A DNA stretch of 64,000 nucleotides from the NCBI RefSeq assembly GCF_037102585.1, contig NW_027043838.1, positions 1,715,047 through 1,779,046 of the forward strand. Direction: 5' to 3'. This document shows positions 22,851 to 33,302 of this stretch, in pieces. Below the pieces are notes generated by a model, which saw only the letters and a list, made by a program, of their open reading frames with translations, made no database searches and was not told the DNA's origin. A program made the translations under genes and the position numbers. Within the stretch, counting starts at the first letter, position 1. Each line of letters starts with the position of its first letter. The stretch is from Saccharomycopsis crataegensis (taxonomy: Eukaryota > Ascomycota > Saccharomycetes > Ascoideales > Saccharomycopsidaceae).

Positions 22851-23369
22851 ATGGCGTGCTGTGGAGGTTATAATACAGGACAGTGTTGTGGAGGCAACCA
22901 ATGCCCATCTCCTGAAAACAATAACGACCACAACGACGATGATGTTTGGGCTGACCACGACGATCTTCCACAGCAAACAATAGCATCTGATTCTCCAGAT
23001 ATTGTTGCTCTCCGCCGTAAATTTGCTAAGGAAGGGTACATAGATGGCAAAAGTCAGTGGCAAGAGTTGGGGCTCCAACAAGGGTTCGACCAAGGCTACC
23101 CAATTGGTGCCAAATTGGCGATGCAATCAGGGTGCATCTTGGGCAAACTACAGATGATAGTGACAACTTACGAAAATGAAAAAGACCACGAGCTTTTGAA
23201 GCAGTGTACTGAGGAGTTAAACATCACTAACGTGTTGGACAGCAAGTACTTTGACCAAACCACCACCGAGTTGATAGGCGATGACCATCCAGCGATATCC
23301 AAATGGAGGGTCCTAGTGGAGGAAGCTGTCAAGTCAAGAACGTCGTCGTCCACCACCACCATTGACTAA
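22851..23369 (+). CDS. YAE1: YAE1-like adaptor for cytosolic Fe-S protein assembly
   Basis: Yae1 works with Lto1 to recruit the ABC protein Rli1 to the cytosolic iron-sulfur targeting complex. The protein is 172 residues. It has DDVWAD, then the deca-GX3 pattern (GYIDGKSQWQ, QQGFDQGYPIGAKL, SGCILGKL) and C-terminal KWRVLVEEA. These match Yae1 order and length, except for an extra Cys-rich leader (MACCGGYNTGQCC). The leader has a good in-frame ATG at 22851 about 10 bp after an AT run. Its Cys residues are unusual for this family. Confidence 0.82.
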   Translation: MACCGGYNTGQCCGGNQCPSPENNNDHNDDDVWADHDDLPQQTIASDSPDIVALRRKFAKEGYIDGKSQWQELGLQQGFDQGYPIGAKLAMQSGCILGKLQMIVTTYENEKDHELLKQCTEELNITNVLDSKYFDQTTTELIGDDHPAISKWRVLVEEAVKSRTSSSTTTID

Positions 23370-23654
23370 TAAACTCTTTTGCTTTCTTTTCCTTTCCTGA
23401 CCGCTGTAACCACTTGTTTGGCGCGAGGATGCCTGGTAGACTGAAAAGCTCTTCTTCCCGTGCTAGCCGTTCAACCCGCCCATCCTCTTGTTAAATGGGT
23501 GGCGTCATCGATACTTACATGTCGCTCGGGTTGCGGGGCCCTGCCTCCCCCAGCTAAAAAATAAAAACAAAAAAGTATCAATTTCCTCATCTCGCTTCAT
23601 CTTGTTGATGACATACCAAATATATCCTTTCATCTCTATATATGCACATATAAG
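23370..23654. other. YAE1-VCX1 intergenic region
   Basis: About 285 bp, more GC-rich than its neighbours, holding the VCX1 promoter. No RNA gene is recognised. Confidence 0.5.
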
Positions 23655-24878
23655 ATGGACAAAAGAACCGCCTTCGACAAGGCCATCAACGCCACTTCGT
23701 TGATCTTCAAGTCCTCGCCCGTCAATGTCCTTCTTGTCTTCCTTCCATTCGGTTTGTTAGGAGGGTATCTTGGATGGAACGCCATTGCGGTATTTGTCCT
23801 CAATTTCTTTGCAATTTGTGCCCTTGCCAGCATTTTGGCATTCAGTACTGAATGTATCTCTGATCACGTTGGTGAAACTTTGGGGGCTTTGTTGAATGCC
23901 ACTTTTGGTAACATTGTTGAGCTTATTGTCAGTGTTATTGCCCTTCGCAACAACCAGATTAGAATTGTTCAAACCTCGATGTTGGGTTCCATCCTTTCCA
24001 ATTTGCTTCTCGTTCTTGGATGCTGTTTTGTTTGTGGTGGCTGGAACAGATTACAACAAAGCTTCTCCAAGACCGTTGCCCAAACTATGAGTTCCCTCAT
24101 GGCCCTTGCTTGTGCCTCTTTGGTAATCCCTGCTGCTTTTAACGCCTCTTTGGCAGAATTGAACCATGAGGCTCCAGCCACCCCAGAAAACCCAAACCCT
24201 GAAATCCTCGCGTTGTCCAGAGCCACTTCAGTTGTGTTGCTAGTGATTTACGTCCTCTATCTTTTCTTCCAATTGGTTACCCATCGCTCCCTCTTTGAAC
24301 CTGCCGAGCACGAACTCGATGACGAGCATCACTCAATCCGCCGTGGCTCAATACTCTCCTCCGAAGAATCACATCTTCCAGAGGTACCAGTCTCCCTCGA
24401 TGACGATCTTTACACTCTTAGTCTTCGTAGCTCGATAATCACTTTGGTGGTCTCGACTTTGTTAACTTCGTTTTCTGCAGACTTCCTTGTTGGAAGTATC
24501 GACGTTATGGTTGAAAGAACCGGTATTTCCAAATCTTTTATCGGTCTTATTCTTATTCCAATCATTGGTAATGCTGCTGAGCACATTACTGCTGTGATTG
24601 TCGCCACTAAGGATAAGATGGACCTTGCCATTGGGGTGGCCGTTGGTTCTTCGATGCAAATTGCGTTGTTTGTCACCCCGGCCATGGTTCTTGCTGGATG
24701 GGCCATGGATGTGCCTATGAACTTGTATTTTAGTTTAATTGAAACTGCGGTGTTGTTTGTTTCTGTCTTCATTACAAATTACTTGATTTTGGACGGAGAG
24801 AGTAACTGGTTGGAAGGGGCCATGTTGTTGGGTACTTATATCATCATTGCATTGGCCTTTTACTTTTTTCCAGGTTAG
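23655..24878 (+). CDS. VCX1: VCX1-like vacuolar H+/Ca2+ exchanger
   Basis: This is a CaCA-family antiporter that uses the vacuolar proton gradient to take up cytosolic Ca2+. The protein is 407 residues with about 11 hydrophobic segments. The two ion-binding alpha-repeats carry GNIVELI (near residue 85) and GNAAEHI (near residue 305). An acidic loop between the halves (LDDEHHSIRRG) is present as in fungal Vcx1. The length is typical. The start ATG is preceded by AAG and an AT-rich leader. Expression is probably calcineurin/Crz1-responsive, as in other yeasts, but no clear site was recognised. Confidence 0.92.
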   Translation: MDKRTAFDKAINATSLIFKSSPVNVLLVFLPFGLLGGYLGWNAIAVFVLNFFAICALASILAFSTECISDHVGETLGALLNATFGNIVELIVSVIALRNNQIRIVQTSMLGSILSNLLLVLGCCFVCGGWNRLQQSFSKTVAQTMSSLMALACASLVIPAAFNASLAELNHEAPATPENPNPEILALSRATSVVLLVIYVLYLFFQLVTHRSLFEPAEHELDDEHHSIRRGSILSSEESHLPEVPVSLDDDLYTLSLRSSIITLVVSTLLTSFSADFLVGSIDVMVERTGISKSFIGLILIPIIGNAAEHITAVIVATKDKMDLAIGVAVGSSMQIALFVTPAMVLAGWAMDVPMNLYFSLIETAVLFVSVFITNYLILDGESNWLEGAMLLGTYIIIALAFYFFPG

Positions 24879-25422
24879 ATGAATTAGAATAGCAAGAGGC
24901 TTAATTTATACTGTGTTATCGTGTTTTTACTTGAATCTTAATGTTTTACACCTGTCAGAAATTCTCCATTTTGAACGTGTTTCGACTTGTATTAGATATT
25001 ATAAGAAATGTTTGTTTTGAAGGCTTTTATTGTAGTCCCACGTAAATGATATTTCCTGATATTTCCTGCTATTTCTCATCATATTCCTGCTTTTGTATTT
25101 ATATTTTCATTACACAGTCAAAGCTGGTCTCTCCTCAATGCGATAAGGCGGAGCTTGCCGATCGCTGGTGATTTTTCAGTTTGAAAAAAAAAAAAAAAAA
25201 AAAAAAACTGTGACACCTTCTTTTCGTACCTTTATCATCAACCATTAACCCTGCTGCTCTTAAACGATCGCCTATTCATATTGTTGCCGCAACCCTCTGG
25301 TTTCTTTATTGTTGTGCATTCATGCTTCTTCTTGTCAATCAATTCAATGGCATATATCTTCTAGTATAGTTCAATTTGACTCAAATTAGTGTCTTGATAT
25401 ATCGAGTCTCAGCCTAATTCGC
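24879..25422. other. intergenic region with poly(A) tract
   Basis: About 540 bp separates VCX1 and the second ELMO-like gene. It includes an uninterrupted A run of roughly 24 nt near 25184-25207, a likely nucleosome-free promoter element. No gene is seen. Confidence 0.5.
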
Positions 25423-28400
25423 ATGAATCAGTCTTCCCCATCGTTGTCTAACCTTGAAGACCAACTTCAAGGTCTTTTAAAGGACCTTATCTCTGTTGAA
25501 AAAGCTCTCAATGGCTTTATCAAGTCTAGAAAAGCATCACCACCTCCTCCATCGACCAACAAGACAGCCCAAGCCATTGACGAGTCACCTCCGATACCAC
25601 GGTTACCGGAAGGACTTTCCACGAAGTTTTGGGACTTCTTGAAACTTCTCATTCGCTTTATACGTCAGCATCTCGATGTGGTTTTTAGTGATAAACAATT
25701 TACCGTCGCCGCTGCGGCATTCATCAAAAACGTGAGAGTTTCAAATACCCAAAGGCCGACCAAGACATCATCATCATTAATAACAGCAACCAAGAAAGAC
25801 CAGCCCCAAAAAAAGCTGTATCTCAGGAAAAAGTCCTCGGCCCCAAACTTGTCCCTGAAGCTCTGTGGCGGTGCGTCCCTGGCTAATGATCAAGAGCGGG
25901 TGGTTAGGCAGTTTTTTGAAACTCACGATTTTATCGTGTCTGTTCTCTCGAATGTTGAAAAGTTCTTTCAAATAGGGAATCATGCAGTGATAAACCCTGA
26001 TGTATACGTTGTGGAATCATTAATAATGATATTGCTCAAGAACAATGAAAAGTTTTTGAGTTTCCTCATAACATCCGTGCAATGTCCAGCCGATGACACT
26101 GTCAAAATTGAGTGCTTCCAGTTCCAAATCACCAGCAGTTTCCGTATTGATACCATGCTACTCAAAATATTCAAAGTACTAGTTTCCCAGTGGCCTAAAA
26201 CTGTAATAGAGATGTTGTGCAAGCGTGGAAATACGTATGGTCCAATTGACGAATTCTTTCGACAGTTGCATTGCCCCTCAGAAATATCAGCAGCAACATC
26301 TGCATTGAGTTATCACAAAGTTTTCACCCCAGGCTTGGAAATCGTTGACATTTTGATTTGGAAACTATTGTACTGCGGTCTGAACAAACTGGAATCACTA
26401 AAAACTGGCGTAGCGAAAGATCTGGTATCGCCAAAAATCCACCAATCCTCCCCTAATTATAATGAAAATACAAGGACGTCACGCCAACGTGCCATTCGAC
26501 AGGCTTCAAAACTGAATCCCAGCCAATGTGCTACTAATCAAACTACAAACATAGACACAAGCAATACTATTGATTACCAACGATTTACTCAGATTATCCT
26601 TGATTTCTTCTTTTCAATCACTAATAAACTATTGAATGGCTGGAATTACCGGCTTGCTGGTAACATCATCAATGAATGGTTGTTTTTAATTCCAAAGTCT
26701 TTGAAATTCACCAGCTATCAAGGCACCTTAATTGATTGTCTCATTAATAGTGAATTTTCCGGTAACATCCTCAAAATTAGACACCTATTGAATTTTCGAT
26801 TAATTGATTTTGAAAAAACTGATAGTATTAATAAGTTTGATTATGATTCCAGCATCCGGCATTTCGCTTCAGAAAATGACAACTTCATCATTTCGAAATT
26901 ATCTCAAATACTCGTTCATTGTTTCCACCAATATTATTTCACAGAGACCAAGTTGAATATTACCGATAAATCTATCAGTTATTATGATTTAATAAATCCA
27001 ATAAGAACATCCTTTGTTGCTGAGTTTCTTAAATTGGTACAGCTTATATGTGGATTTGACTTCCAAGATGACTTTTCAAATCCTTTTCCCTTTCTCGAGC
27101 ACTTGTTTGAAAACTTCACTTGGAAAGAGTTGATGGATACTTTTGTACTACTTAACGATATGTTGCAATTAACTCCATCCGCAACAAATAAGAATTTATC
27201 GTCACTGTTAGGCAAACAAATCATGAAATTGCACCAGGATTTCAATTACGAGTTGTGTTTGTGGAGGTTCTTCAATAATAAATTGGATCCACCGGTACCT
27301 TCTGCCGCGGCATCATTACTTGGGCCAGCTGGGGCTTCAAGATCTAATACGCCGGTACGTAATATCAAAATTAAAACCGCAGTGGCAATACTCAACAATA
27401 CTACCCGCGTGACGTATTCTGAGGGGCAATCAACAGAATCATCCCACTCATTTAGACCTCGCCCTCCGCCTATTGACAATCTACGTCTAAACCAGTCGTC
27501 AAGAAGGGTGATTTCTGATACTTCACCTGCTTTCATTCAAATAAACGGTGCCCCAGAGAATTCAATCGATGACCTTTGGGGTAACAAGGACCCCACCCAA
27601 ATGATTAATATGGAAGATGGTCCCCGGAAAATCCAATCATTGACCAGCTTGAAAAATAATGATAAATTGAAAGACTCGTCGAAATTTCTTGCCGAATTGC
27701 GTACCAAGATTGATAAGAAATTAGAGAATTCTAACAATAAAACGCCGGCAAATTCTAAACTTAACTGTTCATCAACCGAAGAGGAATATTGCATGAATAT
27801 TGATGAGGTTTTTACTAGTGGTGTTAACCTTAAAGTCATCCCAATTTTGAAAGTTTCACTAATAATATCAAGATTTCTCAACAATCGACTAATTAAAAAT
27901 CGCAATGAATCTACTATGGTTAGTGATGAATTCAGGCTTTATCTGGACTTCCGCAGATTATTTGAGAGCTTATTCAGCACTTTTATCAGGTTTTGGATCG
28001 ACTCTAAATCGCAAAATAGTGAGGCAGATGTGGAATTATTAATGCAGTTGATTACTAATTGTTTTGATATATTTATAAAAGAATATTATAATAATGATAA
28101 TATAAAAATAAATGATTATATTATTGCTAAATTTGAAGGTCTTAGTCATCAAGATGCTGTTCATTTGCAGATCAAAGAAAAAATAGGGTTGGGAGTATGT
28201 CGCAATTTTGATGAAAAGTTAGAAGATGAATTGAAGATTCTTATTAGAGAAAACAGGATCTTAAATCTTATGGATGGTGATTGGTTTCAATCCTTAGATG
28301 GTGATACTATTGAGGACAATTTGTATTATTTTATTGTCCTATCGCCAAATCAGCAATATTTATTATTCAAGAAATTCAATATCGTCAATATCAAAAACTC

Positions 28401-29151
28401 TGGCCCTACAAAATCACACCAAAGATTTCAATGCAGTACATCGAGTAACATAACATTGGTTAGTGGAGGGCGTTCTTTACATGAGGTTGATTCTAGGGTG
28501 TCAGGGGGAATTTCATGCCAGGAAGAGTATCAAGAACCAGTTGAAACCATTTTTATTAAAGATGATGAATTTAGGTTCGAAAACCCAAATTTGATTGATT
28601 CTGATAATAGTCGAAGGCTTTATTTCAATGATATTAAAACCGTGAGCATCGAAAATTTCCTTGATCATGATATGATGAGAAATAGATTTTCCTTTTTAAG
28701 CCTGAAATCAAATATAGCCAGTTCTGCAATTCGCCGGCCCTTAGAGCTCATAAACTTTGGCAGTAAAAGACTCCAATCGTACAAAAAGTTTTCGATAATA
28801 GATAAATCTGATCGTCAAGTCGTGAAATTCATGACGGACAAAGAAGAAAAAACCATTCTATGGAATGATGGTCTTAATATGTTGGTGCGTGAAAGTCGCA
28901 ATAAGAGAGCGTCTACAGACGCTGGACCAAAGAGTTATCATAATAATGGTTATCTTTCAGAAATCGTTGATAATGAAACCAAAAACCATTTTGAGATGTT
29001 GTTCAAAATTAGAAGATCGGTACAGTATGGCCCATGGAGGTATCAAAGAATCGATGGACCTTTTGAGAATTCAACGGATGAGAATTATTCTAGTGATGAT
29101 GATACAAATTTGTATGATAGAGAATTATTTCATAAACTAGCGGTAAGTTAA
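25423..29151 (+). CDS. large LMO1-related ELMO/PH-domain protein (paralogue)
   Basis: This encodes 1242 residues. The long N-terminal part is helical with low-complexity patches and no clear family match. The C-terminal third aligns by eye with LMO1: LMDGDWFQSLDG against LISGSWFHFEDP, FIVLSPNQQYLLFKKF against VCLAPNRQHILYKEF, WNDGLNMLV against WADGLKLLL, LFKIRRSVQ against LFDVRRTVQ, and an acidic tail (DDDTNLYDRELF). I therefore infer an ELMO-type PH module, perhaps serving a second DOCK protein. LMO1 itself lies 4 kb away on the other strand. An ancient duplication with rapid N-terminal divergence is the simplest reading. Confidence 0.6.
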   Translation: MNQSSPSLSNLEDQLQGLLKDLISVEKALNGFIKSRKASPPPPSTNKTAQAIDESPPIPRLPEGLSTKFWDFLKLLIRFIRQHLDVVFSDKQFTVAAAAFIKNVRVSNTQRPTKTSSSLITATKKDQPQKKLYLRKKSSAPNLSLKLCGGASLANDQERVVRQFFETHDFIVSVLSNVEKFFQIGNHAVINPDVYVVESLIMILLKNNEKFLSFLITSVQCPADDTVKIECFQFQITSSFRIDTMLLKIFKVLVSQWPKTVIEMLCKRGNTYGPIDEFFRQLHCPSEISAATSALSYHKVFTPGLEIVDILIWKLLYCGLNKLESLKTGVAKDLVSPKIHQSSPNYNENTRTSRQRAIRQASKLNPSQCATNQTTNIDTSNTIDYQRFTQIILDFFFSITNKLLNGWNYRLAGNIINEWLFLIPKSLKFTSYQGTLIDCLINSEFSGNILKIRHLLNFRLIDFEKTDSINKFDYDSSIRHFASENDNFIISKLSQILVHCFHQYYFTETKLNITDKSISYYDLINPIRTSFVAEFLKLVQLICGFDFQDDFSNPFPFLEHLFENFTWKELMDTFVLLNDMLQLTPSATNKNLSSLLGKQIMKLHQDFNYELCLWRFFNNKLDPPVPSAAASLLGPAGASRSNTPVRNIKIKTAVAILNNTTRVTYSEGQSTESSHSFRPRPPPIDNLRLNQSSRRVISDTSPAFIQINGAPENSIDDLWGNKDPTQMINMEDGPRKIQSLTSLKNNDKLKDSSKFLAELRTKIDKKLENSNNKTPANSKLNCSSTEEEYCMNIDEVFTSGVNLKVIPILKVSLIISRFLNNRLIKNRNESTMVSDEFRLYLDFRRLFESLFSTFIRFWIDSKSQNSEADVELLMQLITNCFDIFIKEYYNNDNIKINDYIIAKFEGLSHQDAVHLQIKEKIGLGVCRNFDEKLEDELKILIRENRILNLMDGDWFQSLDGDTIEDNLYYFIVLSPNQQYLLFKKFNIVNIKNSGPTKSHQRFQCSTSSNITLVSGGRSLHEVDSRVSGGISCQEEYQEPVETIFIKDDEFRFENPNLIDSDNSRRLYFNDIKTVSIENFLDHDMMRNRFSFLSLKSNIASSAIRRPLELINFGSKRLQSYKKFSIIDKSDRQVVKFMTDKEEKTILWNDGLNMLVRESRNKRASTDAGPKSYHNNGYLSEIVDNETKNHFEMLFKIRRSVQYGPWRYQRIDGPFENSTDENYSSDDDTNLYDRELFHKLAVS

Positions 29152-30285
29152 ATTATGATTCATAGGTTGCATTTTACCACGACTTTCTCTAATTGTCTTT
29201 TTTTTAAAAAACTTCTTCTTTCTTGGTGGAGATATATATTCAATGCGCTTATGTATTATATTACTTCTATTTACTATATGTTTACCTTTGCTAGCTATTA
29301 TCTTGCATTTATTTATTATATTGGAATTATTATATCTGCAATGGCTACTAGCGAGTTTGGTATAAAGAATGGATGTCTCCTTTTATTCATACTATATATA
29401 CTTGTACTGGACCAGAGTCCTCTTTATATAGTACTCAGTGAGCCACCAGTCTCCCGGGAGGCTCAGCCTCCGGCTGTATGGTGTTTACTCTGGTATCAGA
29501 TCTCACCTTGTTACAATATTGCATTTATTTTATATGTGTTTGGTACGATGCTTCAAATTGATTAGCTCATCAACTCAGAAGTGTGCTGTGCTTACTTAAT
29601 GCAAGGTAACTCTGTAATTCATAAATATTTCTTGTAATATTTGAATACAGCAGGCTTTCTCTTTTTACATTACACATGTATATGTGACGACCAGGCAACT
29701 CTCAGGCCATGAGAGCAATAACCAAGAACCGTGGGCCCAGCCTGACACAGATAGTAGTTAGCGACCTGGAGGAATAGTTACTACAAGTAGTAGACGTTCG
29801 TCCTGTGTGTGTGCATAATTGTTGTAATAAAACAATCTATTGATTCTTATCTTCTCCGTGAACAAATCAAATGATCTACCCTAGGAAATATTATTCAGCT
29901 AATCCGTGGCGGTCCTCTGGTTGGAACGGGGGGTGTGATCTTTTGGAACCTACCACAACCGCGGTACATATTCATTGAATAAGGAAGTAATTACATTATT
30001 ATTGATGAATGTTGAGTTATGATAACTTCATTACCTGGTTATTCAGTTGTATGAGTTCAGGAGCATTTTATTAGTAATACACTATTGTTCTAACAATACT
30101 TGGGCCCTGAATGTTAGATGGACTGGAGTCAGCAGAGATCACCATTGGTCAACGACATGCCTTAATGAGCTTGGATTTGAATTATCAGCAGTTTAGTAGT
30201 GCATTAATATCTCCGATACGACCGGACAGCCACTCCGGAAAACTTCCGGTACTATCATGTGATTATACCAATATGAGACAATGTA
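29152..30285. other. boundary region between genes and mobile elements; probable LTR-element remnants
   Basis: No intact gene is present. A 182-bp TG...CA segment resembles an LTR (listed separately). Downstream leader-like and gag-like short frames (for example from about 30111) are cut by the TA insertion of the first mariner element. A weak frame at 29155-29565 reads membrane-like residues but runs into repeats and is not called. Confidence 0.4.
29683..29864 (+). mobile_element. possible LTR of a degraded retrotransposon
   Basis: This segment starts TGTGACGACC, as many gypsy-type LTRs do, and ends CCGTGAACA. A leader-like G-rich stretch follows. No second copy is in the window, so the call rests on its ends only. 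Confidence 0.3.
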
Positions 30286-32562
30286 CAGTGTTTTCATTTT
30301 TTATTCGTACCAACCACCGGAAATGTTCATACCAGTGGCAAAAAATAATTCATACCGACCCCCGGTATTTTTCGTACCACCGCAGCGGGATTTATTCAGA
30401 CCATCTAAGAAAAATAGTTCATACTATTGCACTTCAATTATTCATACCAACAGTATATAAAATTCATATTAATTCCTTTCTTTTTTTTATGTGACTGGCT
30501 CTATAAGCCTCTAAGCTACTCAGTTTAAACAAATTATACTCATTTTTTCCATAATTCTGTGCTACTTTCTATAAAACCGGATATCTATAATAATATCAAT
30601 AATATCACGTGATTACGGTTTTCAAGAAATGGGAACGAATGTATGGTAGGAGCTGTTCTCCATTTAAGATGATGAATTCCCACTTTTGACATTCAATTCG
30701 GTCTTTATATGATCACCAGATTACTTACAAAAAAAAGCATAAGATTTTACCATCAAAACTAAGTATGGACTTGAAAGCCAAGCTACTAACTGATGGGTAT
30801 GTTGATGGCCTAGGTAATAGATTCTATGCTGAACCCAGTGAAATGACTTTAGAGTCTGAAATAGCACCAGTTGAAGCTTGCTTTAGTTACAGTGACTATA
30901 AGCATTTTGAAAAACCAGGTATCATGGATATCATGGAAATTGATCCTATTTTCGAAGAAGAAGAAAATGCCGAGATGGAAATTGAAATGAAAGAACGAAG
31001 ATATAGAGGTTCGTACCGGTATTATAATCAAGCTGTCAAACAAAGATTTTGGCACTTGGTCATGGAAGAAGGCGTGTCAGCTTACAAGGCTGCAAAATTA
31101 GAAGATATACCTTTGCACACTGCTTACACATGGAAAAGAAATTGGGACAAAATACTTGTTAATGAATTAAATGGTATCTCGGAGCCAACAAAGAAAAGAG
31201 GTCGTAGGCCCCTTCTTACTGGTGAGCATAAGGAATTCCTTCAAAAATTGATAAAGGAAGATGCTACAGTGACTCTCGATTTTATGTTGGAGAGACTCAA
31301 GAAAGCCTTCACCAATGTAAGAGCCAAGGCTACAACAATCTATAACTTTGTAACCAAGGTCTATAAGCTAAGTCTCAAACGTATTTCTAAATGGGCTTTG
31401 AGAAGAAGTCTGGAGGAATTGAAGAAACAGAGACTCGAGTGGGCAGAGAAGTATAAAGACAAGCTCGACTTTAGTCAAAACTGTATTTTCATCGACGAAG
31501 CAGGTTTCAATATCAGTATGCGGCGTGAGTATGGATGGTCTGCTGTGGGTGAAAAAGCAGTTCTTACTGTTCCCGTAACCAGAGGGCTTAATATTTCGTT
31601 CATTGGGGCAATTTCTGTCAAAGGTTGTATTGAATTAAAGGTCAGAACTCCAGTGGCTACATCCAATAAGAAGAGAAAACTTGATTCAGAAACGACCATT
31701 GACAAAGTGAGTAAAGGTACTACAGCTAATCACTTCTACAGTTTTGTAAAGTCAGTGATCCAGCAAATAGAAAATAATGAGGAGCTCAAAAGTATGAAAT
31801 ATTTGATCCTTGATAATGCTGCCATTCATAAACGACGTGATCTTCAGTTACTAGTGGCACTGAGTGGCTTGGAACTTGTGTTTTTACCTCCTTATTCTCC
31901 AGGGTTGAATGCTATAGAAGAATTCTGGTCAGTATGTAAGAGTAAAGTCAAAAGATCAAACTTGAGCAAGAAGGAGCAATTAACTCCAAGGGTGAAAGAA
32001 GCCACAGAAAATATTTCCCTTGATAGTTACAAGGGATTCTGCAGACATGCTTCTAGACATATTGATCTCTGTTTACAACAGCAGCTCTTTTGAAAACAAA
32101 TACCAAAGATGAAGAAAAAAAATTAGAAAACAAACCAAAAAAAAAAAAGTAAAAACTATAAAAAAAATTACATAAAGACACAAAAAGGCTCAAAAACAAA
32201 TTGATGAAAATTTAAAATTTTAAGGAAGGACGAAACCACTCCAAAATTTGGTTATGAGCCTTTGAAATGGTAAATGAGTATTGCAAAGGGGCTTTATTGG
32301 GTGTGCGGGTCCCCTATAACATGTTTAATAATATCAAAGATAAAATATTAATGAAAGCATAAGAATTTTATGCATTTAGTATGAATTTTATATTCTGTTG
32401 GTATGAATAATTGAAGTGCAATAGTATGAACTATTTTTCTTAGATGGTCTGAATAAATCCCACTGTGGTGGTACGAAAAATACCGGGGGTCGGTATGAAT
32501 TATTTTTTGCCACTGGTATGAACATTTCCGGTGGTTGGTACGAATAAAAAATGAAAACACTG
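30286..32562 (+). mobile_element. complete Tc1/mariner-type DNA transposon, copy 1
   Basis: This is a 2277-bp element flanked by the TA target duplication (30284-30285 and 32563-32564). Its ends are CAGTGTTTTC and GAAAACACTG. The terminal inverted repeats are about 190 bp and contain at least five repeats of a TTCGTACC/TTCATACC motif. One intact transposase lies between them. It interrupts a retroelement-like remnant. A second copy lies inverted at 43039. Confidence 0.93.
30765..32093 (+). CDS. DD34E (IS630/Tc1-type) transposase, copy 1
   Basis: This 442-residue transposase binds the terminal inverted repeats and carries out cut-and-paste transposition into TA. Two helix-turn-helix-like DNA-binding regions lie around residues 80-125 and 140-215. 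The catalytic triad is D244 (IDEAGFN), D350 (ILDNAAIH) and E385 (NAIEEFW), a DD34E spacing with the PPYSPGLN signature between. The start is the ATG at 30765, about 480 bp inside the left end. No stop or frameshift is present. It differs from copy 2 at only about a dozen residues, so it may be active. Confidence 0.93.
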   Translation: MDLKAKLLTDGYVDGLGNRFYAEPSEMTLESEIAPVEACFSYSDYKHFEKPGIMDIMEIDPIFEEEENAEMEIEMKERRYRGSYRYYNQAVKQRFWHLVMEEGVSAYKAAKLEDIPLHTAYTWKRNWDKILVNELNGISEPTKKRGRRPLLTGEHKEFLQKLIKEDATVTLDFMLERLKKAFTNVRAKATTIYNFVTKVYKLSLKRISKWALRRSLEELKKQRLEWAEKYKDKLDFSQNCIFIDEAGFNISMRREYGWSAVGEKAVLTVPVTRGLNISFIGAISVKGCIELKVRTPVATSNKKRKLDSETTIDKVSKGTTANHFYSFVKSVIQQIENNEELKSMKYLILDNAAIHKRRDLQLLVALSGLELVFLPPYSPGLNAIEEFWSVCKSKVKRSNLSKKEQLTPRVKEATENISLDSYKGFCRHASRHIDLCLQQQLF

Positions 32563-32607
32563 TATGTTGAAGTGCTTTGTGGGCCGATAGAATTGTAACA
32601 TATCTAC

Positions 32608-33096
32608 CAGGGTTCGGAAAAAGTCCCAGAATGTACTATTTTTTCTTGTTAGCAGGTGGCCGTTGGTCTGTTAAAAAGTACCAGTCACGTGTATCATACT
32701 ATCACATGATACACATCTTATTTTCTTTTTATTGGCTCTCTCTGTGTCATGGGCGATGTCTACAAAAGTACGCGTAACATTCTTGTCAAACATTTTACTA
32801 TGAAATGACGTGTGACATTCTTATCAATCTTTTTCATGAATAATACTCAGGTAATTTAATGGATGTATCTTCCATTGGTTCGATAATGGAAACGAGTGGC
32901 TTGAATTAACCTATAGATACAATATACTTTTGCTACAATCCCTCAGTTATAAATATAGTGAACTAGAAATCTTTCGCCATGCGCTTGTATGCATGATCAC
33001 GTGACAGAACACTTTTTTATACTTTTACACTATAAAAAGTGCCTAAATGTGTATTTTTCAAAGAGGCGAATTTTTAGGGACTTTTTCCGAACCCTG
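32608..33096. mobile_element. hAT-like non-autonomous element (MITE)
   Basis: A 489-bp segment has perfect 20-bp terminal inverted repeats, CAGGGTTCGGAAAAAGTCCC at the left and its complement at the right. The flanking 8-bp duplications differ by one base (ATATCTAC at 32600-32607 and ATATATAC at 33097-33104). A CAGGG terminus with an 8-bp duplication is the hallmark of hAT transposons. No coding sequence lies inside, so it needs a transposase from elsewhere. Confidence 0.82.
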
Positions 33097-33208
33097 ATAT
33101 ATACCTTTTAAATATACTGATGTACAACTAGGAAATGTAAAAACTTAAAAAAAAATTTTACCTAACACAACCAGTTATTATTTCAAGAGGGTGGTTAATT
33201 GATGTAGC

Positions 33209-33290
33209 CTCCTCATCAGGGGCTCGAACCCTGGACATTTCGGTTCCTTGTGTTAAAAGCCGAACGCTCTACCAACTGAGCTAATAAGGA
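33209..33290 (-). tRNA. tRNA-Lys(UUU) with a 9-nt intron
   Basis: The minus strand folds into a full cloverleaf. Acceptor TCCTTAT pairs with ATGAGGA, the D-arm contains AGCTCAGTTGG (A box), the anticodon loop is CTTTTA, and the T-arm contains GGTTCGAGCCC (B box). Nine extra bases after position 37 indicate a small intron, as in other yeast tRNA-Lys(UUU). There is no strong T-run directly downstream. A TGTTACAA edge lies 12 nt upstream of the mature 5' end. Confidence 0.92.
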
Positions 33291-33302
33291 GATTTTTTTT
33301 TT

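Noticed and set aside
29155-29565. 136-codon membrane-like frame downstream of the second ELMO-like gene
   Set aside because: Runs from 3' UTR sequence into repeat DNA, with no conserved motif.
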